From Albugo candida (taxonomy: Eukaryota; Oomycota; Peronosporomycetes; Albuginales; Albuginaceae), in NCBI GenBank assembly GCA_905220665.1, contig CAJNAR010000152.1, forward strand, positions 62,001 through 126,000: DNA of 64,000 bases, given 5' to 3'. Shown here one piece after another: positions 11,245 through 20,588 of the stretch. The stretch's first letter is position 1; every line of letters begins with the position of its first letter. The position numbers and the translations under genes are program-made. The notes under the pieces were generated by a model. The model worked only from the letters and a program-made list of their open reading frames with translations. It searched no databases and was not told the DNA's origin.

Positions 11245-12388
11245 TTAAAACTGCGAGCCTTTTTTATTCCCAATGCCCCGCGGATTCGCATCTTTCCAGT
11301 CATCCCACTCGCGATCTTGTAAAGTTGCCTTATCTACAAGCTCCGCAACATCTTCATCGCCATCTTCCTCCAATTGTTCGATCCTTCGCGTTGGCGCTGG
11401 TGCATTTCTGTAATTTTCACGACTTTGAGGTAGCACTGTAACATGTCAAAGTGAACGTACCTCTGACGTTCGTCTCGTTCTTTGGCTTCTTGCAGTTGTT
11501 CTTCCGCATACTGCTCCAAAGAAACCGTAGGAAGGCGATGGCCAGATTGGAACACGCCACCTCGGATTACTTCACGTTTCATCTCAAATGGTGATGCGAT
11601 CCGCGTCACGGTCTATCGAGTACATGTCAGCGATGTATGCATGTACTCTACACAATTCATACAATTCCCTGCTTTTGTGGAACCACATCATTTTCGAACG
11701 GAATGTCCATTGCGGAAATGCTTTCCAGCATATTTCGCTCTTGATTGTTCGCACTCTGCTCACTCAGAGACTTTAAGACTGCAAGTTCAAGAAAGACCAG
11801 CAACATTTCTCGTTCCTTCTCTTCGTACTCGTCGCACAACTCCTGATCTTTTAGCTTGCTTCTAGACGCGATTATGTCCGCATACATAGTCTCAAATTGC
11901 TGCAACCTATTTTCTAATTCGCGTTGTCGATGAAAGCGCTCGATTTTGACTTCACGATCAACTGTATACTGCTTCGAATCCATCTTTCGATACTGCTGTT
12001 TCCGCTCTTTTTGCGATAACAGGTTGATCACTTCCATTCGATCCAGAAATTCCGTGTGGAAAGCATCCGCTTCTTGCAACATTTTAATCCGCAATTGCAT
12101 GCTTTTCGTGCGGTCGAGGTCAGCAATTCGTTGTTGCGGTATACAAATTGCTAGATAAAATTCCAACAAGACAGCATATAGCTGCTCATTGGTCATTTCA
12201 TGAAATTGCTCGTTTGATGCGAGTAGGGATTCTCGTTGGCGTTGTTGGAGGCATTGGAACACGTACTCCAGCAATGATGCCATACATCGATCGTACGACG
12301 TATTATTTGACTTGTCGGACCCTTCCAGACCATTGAAATCACGATACGCTTTCGCGTAATCAAAGCATACGATTTCTGTGTTGCTCAT
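11245..12388 (-). CDS. TAP42/alpha4 family regulator of PP2A-type phosphatases
   Basis: TAP42 (alpha4, IGBP1 in animals) binds the catalytic subunits of PP2A, PP4 and PP6 and controls them downstream of TOR. Three exons, 11663-12388, 11461-11612 and 11245-11407, with introns of 50 and 53 bases, join in phase and give about 346 residues, the usual family length. The N-terminal helical domain is intact (DRCMASLLEYVFQCLQQ through MLQEADAFHTEFL). The C-terminal signature is present across exons 2 and 3: FEMKREVIRGGVFQSGHRLPT, then REWDDWKDANPRGIGN, which matches the family REWDEFKEDNPKGSGN. Strong call. Confidence 0.93.
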
Positions 12389-12780
12389 ACGTTCTTGCTT
12401 GGTATACGCGTATACGAATATACCACACTAATTTTATTATTATGCACCTTTTTCTGGTTCGAGTACTTTTAATATTTCCACACTATCCTGAATACTCCGC
12501 ATTCACAAACTTGCAAATATGGACAACGTTTCTATCCATTCACAAGTGCTCCGTCCGTATCCATATACATAACTCCACTCATGTGGTAGCCAACTTTGAC
12601 TCACATAACCTGATAAGAACCCGTCTAGACCAACTCACGATTAAACATAATCGCGCAATCGCAATAATCCTTGCCAAATATTTTAGCTTTAATGATTCCA
12701 GTGCGCAAGTAGTACCTAATGCGTGCAAATTTAACTGATTAGAGTTGCCATTTTTTCCATTCGCTCGAATACGTAATCAA
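12389..12780. other. Intergenic stretch, nothing supported
   Basis: Upstream of the TAP42 gene and past the stop of the small gene at 12781. A 98-codon plus-strand frame (12442-12738) is open, but its composition is unconvincing and I do not call it. Confidence 0.5.
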
Positions 12781-13183
12781 TCAGGGCCCGTTCATTGCGT
12801 CCTCCTCATTTACAGATACGTTTTCGTGCGATTGATGTAGTAATAAGATGATGGATTTACGAAGCAATGTCGCATACGTCTTTTGATGAGGATAATGTTC
12901 TTTGAGAGATGCGGTCGCAGGGATAAACAATACAATGCCTTACGCTCAGAAGGGAGAGCATCTGAGTAGACAAAGAAACTCCGGAGAAGCATGCTTTTGA
13001 CTGATGTTTTCCCAGGGCTTCGAGCAATATGAAGTATCGACTATAAATTCCAGCCGTGCTGTTTTGATGGAAGTGCAAAGGATCGAAGCATTCCTCAGCT
13101 TCGTACTCTCGCTTATTCGTCAAACAAAAGGTGTAATTGCACACCACAATAAGAGCCCCCAATGTTTCATTGTTTTGGTGCAA
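12781..13183 (-). CDS. Small protein with Cys residues, 5' end unresolved
   Basis: A 64-base intron (12880-12943) with a consensus GTAAGG donor joins an exon ending ...LSLLS to a last exon TYATLLRKSIILLLHQ, ending at the TGA at 12781-12783, in phase. The upstream exon is open to about 13183 but has no early ATG, so the first exon or start is missing from this reconstruction. Upstream residues include spaced cysteines (VVCNYTFC; EAEECFDP). Could be a small mitochondrial protein; function unknown. Confidence 0.4.
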
Positions 13184-13299
13184 TGCAATTTGCGTTTCAA
13201 ATTACATTATGAGACAATGAAGAAATGGACACACACAAAAGTACTATGAATTCCGTCGCATAGTTTTATTTACTGTTAAGTGGACAGATGAATGAGAAC

Positions 13300-13539
13300 T
13301 TAATCCGCTTTTCCTCTTCCGGTTGCCATGTTGTATTCTCCACGAAGTACTTGTGCAAATCCAAGACCACTCAAGCCAAGAATCAGATAAAATATATTTT
13401 TGTCTGATTTGCGCACCAAATACGTCGGCGATTTCTTGTGTGTGAACAAGGTCTGATCTTGAGGTACATGATTGGGCTTATTCACCAAGCCTGATACTCC
13501 TCGCTGCTGTATAAAGGATGTTATGAAACGTGCTCTCAT
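13300..13539 (-). CDS. Small single-pass protein, cytochrome c oxidase subunit VIIa-like
   Basis: Seventy-nine residues from the ATG at 13539. The N-terminus is basic and could be a mitochondrial presequence (MRARFITSFIQQRG). The second half has a short charged lead (PTYLVRKSDKN), one transmembrane segment (IFYLILGLSGLGFAQVL) and a short polar tail. This resembles COX7a (a VHLKxG...D lead, one helix, short tail) in layout and size. Similarity is weak and the call is tentative; any small respiratory-chain subunit would fit. Confidence 0.4.
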   Translation of the reverse strand: MRARFITSFIQQRGVSGLVNKPNHVPQDQTLFTHKKSPTYLVRKSDKNIFYLILGLSGLGFAQVLRGEYNMATGRGKAD

Positions 13540-13780
13540 TTTTATATCTCCAAAGCTCGCGTTTAAAGTTGTCGTATTGTCGTATTTATTTCTGGTTTCA
13601 TGAGGCCTCTAATCGAGTGAATGCCATCAATGCAGAATATTATAGTCCTGTTTCCTTTACCAATTGATATAAATGTCATATGATATTGAAGGTACCTTCA
13701 TACATTGATTCGTATCTACTCTCTATAGTATTACGTTTTCGCGGGACCTCTGATCATTCCCTGCGATCGCCTAGTCAATC

Positions 13781-16189
13781 TCAATCACTTTTCTCTTTCT
13801 CCGAGTCTTCTTTGTTGACCACTGCAGCAAGCTCTTCCGATAAATCACTACCCAAATGCCGTTTCCATCTCAGTTGATTCAGTACTCGAAACATGAAAGC
13901 TTTCGTATTCAATTGCAACTTTCCAAACGCTGTGGTTGGAAACGGTGCGGTGTCCAAGCACAAAACTCCAGGCACCGAGAACTTGTCACTAAATCCCATT
14001 CCAAATAGAATCGCTCCAGGACCCCATTCCTTCACATATGAAGATAGCTGGTTCATAATAAGTCGTTTGCTCACAATTTGAGCGCCATAATAATTCTTCG
14101 CATCCATCCATCGGATCGGCGTATCATTGATAATCACAGGATCCAGAAACAAGATATCAGGCGAGATAATGCGTCGACCGTACTTGGCTTCCTGTTCTTT
14201 CCCCAATTCTTCTTCGGTCCTGCGGAACCCGTAAGAAATTATAACACACGAATAATAATAATATAACTTACTTGAATCGAATGCCGTGACAATGAAGATA
14301 AGCTTTCAACGTTTCTTCAAGAGATTGAACGTTGTATGAACGAGCCTCGAGAGATGGGTCACTGCGATGGATACTGTCAAATCTGGATGCACGCTTCAAT
14401 TCTTCACAATCCCGGGTGGAAAGATGATGGTTGGGCTCCCGTAAAGCGTTCTGCAGATAAGAATTAGATACTCAATAAGCGTCCCTAAAAAACTTCGAAC
14501 CCTTATTTTGAAAGTAGAGAAGCCACGAGCTGCCAGAATCACACGCATCAACGACACTGGAGGATAATTATGAGCACTTCCAAGATCAATTAGACTCTTT
14601 CCGTTATTGTATTCTTGCGAGATGCGATGCATATCCATTCTGACACGATGCGTATTCACGAGCAACGACATTCTTTGTAGTTGCTTTCTCAGATTAATTG
14701 TCATATTCGTTGTAATCGGAAGCATTTTCAACAATTTTTCGATTCGATGCACTTGTGATATATGTAATCGATGAAACGTTTCTTGCTGCAAAATCAGTCC
14801 TGCAGCTTGTGTTTCAAGCACTTGAGGGATCGGTTTAGTAGGCCAATTCAAAACGATTGGGTTCAAATCACCAAATTTCTTTTTGGCTGCTTTGATTGAT
14901 TTCGGTGTTATCGCTAGTCCAGCAGGACCGTTCCCATACACTTGCCACTGTAAGGAGGAGTAGACACTCGCCATCGCATAACAGGGATCCAAACCGACAG
15001 CTCTGACGCCTTCCATAACGGTTAAGGCCGGATCTTTACGATCAGACTCTAACGACGTGAGAGAAGGAATCTCAGGTTCGACGCCTGCAAGACGCATTTC
15101 CACCAGTAGATCTAAGAAGATATCTGCTCGCCATACAATCGATGATCGATACAGCCAGTGCATGTACGTGTGAATGGAAATGGGTCGCATTCGTCGCAAT
15201 TCTTTGAGTACTTTGATAGCACCCTCCAAATAGTGTGCCCTGGTACAAATCTTGAGGATTGTATCTAACTCATCAAGACATAACGATACGTTTGCTTCTA
15301 TCATTAATTGCCACAGTTCAATGACTTCTTCGGCAGCAGAGGTTTCATCGCACGTTTGCAATACTTTATGAAAGGTGGTAGGTTCCACGTGACGACCTTG
15401 GTTGAGAATATCTTTCAGGATCGTGATGGCTTCTTTCGGTTTGTTTGCTTCACAGCAAGCGATCACACCTGGAAGAAGAAACTTTTCATCCAGACTTGGG
15501 TTCCCATATTTACGATACAGATCGAACAATTCATTTCCTTTTTCAAATGAATTGGATCGTAAGTCGGACAACAAAGTCGCTATCTCGGACATAACGGGAA
15601 GTTGCGTCTGTAGTTTGGAGATTTGGAGCAACTTTTCGATCACTACGTTACTTTTGGACTCCAATTGAGTAATTCGCAAGTTGTCATCCGGAAGTGATGG
15701 TGGTGTCGAGGGTTGAGGGGATGTCACCTCAGTTACGACTTCACTTGAAGCGGTCTCGGACTTTTCAACCTTCGATAGCTTAGCTGCGTTTTTGACGGGT
15801 CCATTCTCAACCGTTATCTCTGTTGACGCTTTTGCACTCGTTTCCTCTTTTGCTTGTGGCTTCTGAGTAGCCGCCTTCTTCTTCTTGACAGACTTTTTAC
15901 GCTTACTTTTACTAGTTGTTGCACGTTCCGATTCTTTTGTAGTGGCAACGATTTCCTTTGACTCATTTGATATTGTGGCGACTTTCTGTGTATCCTTAGC
16001 GGTAGGCACAATATCTGCGAGTAAATTCGGAACACTGGAGCAGAAGCGTAGTGGCAAACCACATGTAACCTTTGTAGCAGCGTAATTGGATTGAATACAC
16101 TTTATCGAACGTAACCTATGCTCCAAAGAAGAACGACTGTTGAGATCGTACGCTCTTCCACACGGTCGTGCCAAGCTACGTAGTCGCAT
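13781..16189 (-). CDS. PPR protein fused to CDIN1-like TPD nuclease, mitochondrial
   Basis: Three exons (14501-16189, 14272-14450, 13781-14219; introns of 50 and 52 bases) give 768 residues. Residues 1-60 form an Arg/Ser-rich, acid-free mitochondrial presequence, followed by a Lys-rich linker (about 90-135). Residues about 236-375 are four back-to-back 35-residue pentatricopeptide repeats. From about 475 to the end the protein follows human CDIN1 (C15orf41): the helical LLDLANEVDYAPSLMARLI region matches SLIDLGSAHNYPPVSLMRVI, an NALREPN segment matches NSMLRDPS, and the nuclease core has SPDIL (about 645) and WMDAKN (about 663). These are the Asp and D-x-K residues expected of a PD-(D/E)xK site. 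PPR and CDIN1 parts lie in one unbroken exon, so the fusion does not depend on a splice guess. Likely role: sequence-guided nuclease acting on organelle RNA or DNA (inference). Confidence 0.8.
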
Positions 16190-16293
16190 GACTGGTGCTA
16201 CGAGCAAACTACTCGATACCGGTTCAAGACGGGCTTTAGTAACATTACGAGTTCGGTATTACACAACAACACTCCGAAATTACGTTCCCTGCG

Positions 16294-18148
16294 TTATCGA
16301 ATTTGTAACTCAGGACAGCCATCACCAGCTCGACGGACGGTAATATCTCTCACAAGTGATTCCGATAAAATGCCCGTTTTCATCAGCGATTTCATATGCA
16401 AAATCGGGTAGCCTCCAACACGTGATAATGACGCACCATCGATAGTGTCAGAATATTGCTCTGGATAATAATCCCTCAGCACATCCGCCTTCGAAATCTT
16501 ATCCAATCCCGCGTGCCCCACCACATGAAATAGTGCATCAATATCATTCATCTTCATGTACGGACATGTAGCGCATCCACCGGCTGTTGAACATCCTTCC
16601 CCTCCAGCCACACCCGGGACCAATTCCTCGGATTCTTTTGTAACTGCGTCCGCCGCAACGGGAAAGATTATTTCGACTTGAGGCTTGATGGAAGCCTGAC
16701 TAGCTTGCAGCATAGTTTGCACACTCTTCACAATAGAAGTTATCATACCGGCTTCTGTTCCGAGCACAAAACGCAATGTCTCACTGGACGATCGATCGAT
16801 CGCTTCCTTGGTCTTACTCCTAATAAAATTGAGGATGTTTGAAGTGGACCCCACAATTCCACGATCATTTTGCTTCAAGTTCAAATGTGATTATAAAAGT
16901 TTCAATAATATAAAGGTGAGTACCTGAGCCTCAATAGCGAGCATGAACATTTCTCCAGGCACTTCAAAATGAGCTGTGTGGAATGCATCGTGATACTCCT
17001 CGCGCACTCGTTTTGTCACTTTGTCGCCAAACATATGATGCACCACGCAGTTTCCTTGCTTGAAGTATTCGAACCGTTGTATCAAATCCGAGATCCTGAG
17101 TTTACAAATCAGACACAAAATCGCCATATTCCATCCAATCGCCTTACGTTTTCTGGTTGTGTTTAGGATGGATATTTTTGATTTTTGAATCAGGAAGCTG
17201 TGCGAGATGCTCAAACATCTTCTCGAGATTTTCACCCATATAGGTGTCGGGACCATACCAAACCGTGAGATCTGGAACCTGTGCGAATGCTTGCAGGATT
17301 GTCTGCACCACATTTGATGAGGTGCACGTGATGGTCGGGATTGTGTGGTGAGCGAAAGCCTTGCTTCGTAAGGAAGTGTTGATGTAGACGACATGCAAGC
17401 TGGATGGTGTCCGGGCTGCCTTTTGCAAAAAAGCCATATAAGCCTGTTTTTCAGCGGATTCCGCCAAGCTACAACCAATTTTTTGAGAGGAGAGGCGATA
17501 TATTGGAAGATGTGCAAACTCATTGGAATCCAGCGTCGCTCGAACACTTTCAGCCATGAAATCGACGCCAAGGACGGCAAGGGATCTAACACCTTCTGCA
17601 GCCATACGATTGGCAGCTTCTCCCATCGCCAGAGAGTCTGCAATGAATGTGTGCGGCCATTTCAATGCATTTAGGATACCCTGTGAAACCACATCGTATA
17701 AAATACAAGAGGTCCTTTCTCGAGTACGAAAGCTACCTGGAGCTCAGGGTCCATGTAAAAATGTGCCACGATACCCATATTTTTCTCATGAAGTAACCTA
17801 TCCAATTCACTAACTAGTTCCTCGTCCGGCTTGAAATATTTTGCTTGTGCTTGCGCAAATGAACCTTTTGCAGATATATTCTGATCGCTTATCTGAAAAC
17901 ATGACGGTTAAGTGGTTAGAGGCACTGGAATGGAATCTTTGAATGTCCTGACCAAAATAGAAGGAAATGGCTGGTTCCAGCTCGCTGCAAGGGAGCTCGA
18001 TGAGCGATTTATCGTGGGGTGGGGACGTCTTGCTGTAGCACGTATTGCACGGGCCCACATTTTCGATACTATCGTGCCGTTCCTTCTCATTGGTAAATGC
18101 GTACTGTAGTCGGCCTAATTTAAGCTCAGATGGAAAGTTCTCACACAA
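16294..18148 (-). CDS. nadA: Quinolinate synthase NadA, plant-type; 5' end unresolved
   Basis: NadA condenses iminoaspartate with dihydroxyacetone phosphate to quinolinate, using a [4Fe-4S] cluster: the aspartate route to NAD. Four exons are certain: about 17737-17892, 17148-17680, 16924-17095 and 16294-16872, with introns of 51-56 bases. Plant-type motifs cross the junctions in phase: GIVAHFYMDPELQ|GIL, VLGVDFMAES, HVVYINTSL, TITCTSSNVVQTILQAFAQ, VWYGPDTYMGEN, IHPKH, HFEVPGEMF, GGCATCPYMKMN. An open stretch 17912-18148 (GPCNTCYSK, then LEPAISFYFGQ) looks like the N-terminal exon, but the donor into the next exon is unclear and no in-frame ATG is found. There is no sign of the SufE domain that plant NadA carries. 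The gene lies just downstream of a FAD dehydrogenase on the same strand. Confidence 0.92.
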
Positions 18149-18221
18149 TTGAGAAAGTATATATCAGTTCGTCTATATTCATTATCATTTTGGATGTATC
18201 TATATTATTTCTCACGCAGAA

Positions 18222-20141
18222 TTAATGGAAGGCTCGAAATCGATGAGGAGCAAATTTTGACATGTCGAGTTCGGGAGTCCGTCCAGAAATCACATCCGCC
18301 AGCAAAGCAGCCGCACCGAATGAGAGCAAAAATCCTCTGGACCCGTAGCCGCCGTTAACATAAATATTTGGAATTCGTGTGTGCCCAATAAGTGGAACAT
18401 CGTCCGCGGTTGCGAGCTGACAGCCTACGTGCGTTTGCATTCTGCTAATATCCAAGTAACCCTCCGGGAAAAGCTCCTGCGCTTGGTTTAGCAGCATTTC
18501 GATGCGCTTTTGCTGGTGTGTGAAGGAAGTTTGTTTTGAAAACAAGCTGCTTCGCCGCGTCGTTCGTTCTGTTTCCTCCCCTTCTGTTCCTTCTTGAGGT
18601 TTTACGAAATCAAGTCCGCCAGATATTCGCACCATACCCTCTAGAGGCGATACTAGTGTAACCCCTCCCACGTAGATGTTACGTTTGGGAGGTACGAATC
18701 CGTCACTTACTGGTACGGAAAGAATGTATCCTTTGACGGGGTACATATTCAATTCGAGTCCAGCGCGTTTTGCGACTGTTTTTGTTGAGTTACCGAGCGC
18801 CAAAACAAAATCGTCTCCCTCAATTAATGATCCATTTCGCGTTTGTAGTGCAAAAGCGCGTTTACTATCGCATAAAAACTCTTGAATCTCGGTACCAAAA
18901 CGAAACATGACGCCGAATCGAAGACATAATTTATAAAGTCCTTCGCATAGCTTTTGCACATCACCGCTCGTTCCAGTCGAGCAAAGCAATGCACCGTGTT
19001 CCACAACCTCAGGAACAAGTGAAGGTTCCTCATCAAGTGCTTCAAATGAATCCAACATTTTGAGGGGCATGCCTATCTCATCCAAATGACGCTTTCGATC
19101 ACTTTTTGCGATCCATTCGACGTCGCTTGGATTGGTTAATAGTTCAACAGTACCCGTGGCGATTGCCTCCATTTCCAGTACTTTGCCGTGAGAATTTTGC
19201 ATTTCCTTCAAGATCTCCATACTATAAAAGGCAAGTTGGCGTACCAAGCGCGCGTTTTCAGCACCACGCTGCTTTCCATTACTCAACAAATAATTCATTC
19301 CCCATTTCCAAAATGAGGGATCACGTAACGTTTTAAACTCAACTTTTATTGGTATACTGGGTTTCCATTTACTTTTTGAGGTTTTAGCGGATATTGTAGG
19401 ACGTAGCTGCATTAAGTTTTCGTCGTGAATTGTGTCATTATGGTTACGGTTTGGTGTTTTTGTATTGAATGCTTCCTTTGGCGTTTCAAGTATAACACTT
19501 TCAGGGTGACTGACTTCGGATGGTCGTGTTTGTGTAAAAAAACTTGAGATTGTAGTCCGACTAATAAATGAAGGGCGAATGGAAGCGCTAGCAGACCAGC
19601 GTGAGGATTTTGGTGATCGGTTTTTAAGTCGAAGAGAAGACCCCGTTCCATAGAGTGAGGGATCTAAAATTGCGCTATTACAATAACTCGACTGAGTCGC
19701 CACTGCTCTTTCTTTCTCAACACAAAGAACCTCATGCCCTTGCTTTGCTAGATGGTAACATGTGAGGAGACCTACAATTCCTGCACCACAAACAATAATA
19801 CGTTTCTTCTCGTCCGTCGAGGCTGTCAACGGCGATTCTACAGTAGCAGAAAGACGATGATCCCGAAGGTCTATACCTTCGGCAAGTTTGTCGTCTAGTG
19901 AGGGAATGAAATGGTGAGGGAAGTCACGTAGTGAATAATAAGTTTCATCTTGGATCATAGATCCTGTCGGAGTTGACTTATCCGAGGAGCCATCCTCATT
20001 ATTATTCGATTGGTAGTTTTCTTTCATTACGTTTTCGTTGCTGACGGAAGGGTCGATTGTGTCGATCGGGTCTATTACACGCTCCGGTTGTGCATCATTA
20101 CGACCATTTCCTTCCTTATAATCAGATTTGAGTAATACCAT
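18222..20141 (-). CDS. FAD-dependent amino-acid dehydrogenase, DadA/DAO family
   Basis: Single exon, 639 residues from the ATG at 20141. After a polar 110-residue N-terminal extension comes the Rossmann dinucleotide motif IIVCGAGIVGLLTCYHLA (GxGxxG at 119-124) with a Glu (EKE) at the end of the second strand for the FAD ribose. Then follow substrate-domain signatures of the DadA group: YPVKGYILSVP, GMVRISGGLDF, and a C-terminal FAD motif, DVPLIGHTRIPNIYVNGGYG. A 110-residue low-complexity insert (about 175-285) is unlike bacterial enzymes. The likely reaction is oxidation of an amino acid to its imino acid. Its position right before NadA suggests it could make iminoaspartate, but this is inference. 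No targeting signal is evident. Confidence 0.82.
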   Translation of the reverse strand: MVLLKSDYKEGNGRNDAQPERVIDPIDTIDPSVSNENVMKENYQSNNNEDGSSDKSTPTGSMIQDETYYSLRDFPHHFIPSLDDKLAEGIDLRDHRLSATVESPLTASTDEKKRIIVCGAGIVGLLTCYHLAKQGHEVLCVEKERAVATQSSYCNSAILDPSLYGTGSSLRLKNRSPKSSRWSASASIRPSFISRTTISSFFTQTRPSEVSHPESVILETPKEAFNTKTPNRNHNDTIHDENLMQLRPTISAKTSKSKWKPSIPIKVEFKTLRDPSFWKWGMNYLLSNGKQRGAENARLVRQLAFYSMEILKEMQNSHGKVLEMEAIATGTVELLTNPSDVEWIAKSDRKRHLDEIGMPLKMLDSFEALDEEPSLVPEVVEHGALLCSTGTSGDVQKLCEGLYKLCLRFGVMFRFGTEIQEFLCDSKRAFALQTRNGSLIEGDDFVLALGNSTKTVAKRAGLELNMYPVKGYILSVPVSDGFVPPKRNIYVGGVTLVSPLEGMVRISGGLDFVKPQEGTEGEETERTTRRSSLFSKQTSFTHQQKRIEMLLNQAQELFPEGYLDISRMQTHVGCQLATADDVPLIGHTRIPNIYVNGGYGSRGFLLSFGAAALLADVISGRTPELDMSKFAPHRFRAFH

Positions 20142-20588
20142 TTCACTCGTCACTAATTTTTGTCAAAGTATATAGTGTGAATTTGATACTATGGTGAACG
20201 TATAGAGCCTGGATAATGCACGCCAAGTGCTACTGTAAAAAATTTTAAGGTGCAAAGACAGTCTGCTGAGGTGGTTTTTGGGACATGTTCGAATAGGCAA
20301 TTAACACGTAGCCCGTAAGCTCTTTAAAATTTCTGCCTATTTGCAATCAGACCATAATGTCCAACGTACCGATCCTCTCTAATTTGATACCACGCAATCT
20401 GGTCCGAATACTCCGTCACTTGTAACCGTCCAGAACAGTTTTAACCTTAAACTTTGACAAGAGAGTTGTCCGAGTCCCAGCACAACCGCACGCACGTGAT
20501 CGCCTACCCACAAAATTGAGCCGTTACTTCGCATTCTTAACTGTTGTCCGAAGATGTATAACTGATACGTGATTACGAAAAGACACAA
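20142..20588. other. Divergent intergenic region, nothing coding seen
   Basis: Separates the start of the FAD dehydrogenase gene (-) from the start of SEC10 (+), so it should hold both promoters. No convincing frame on either strand; a 76-codon minus frame (20379-20609) was judged chance. Confidence 0.5.

Noticed and set aside
12442..12738. 98-codon plus-strand frame with a true ATG and hydrophobic start
   Set aside because: Residue use is irregular, there are no motifs, and it lies in the promoter region of the TAP42 gene.
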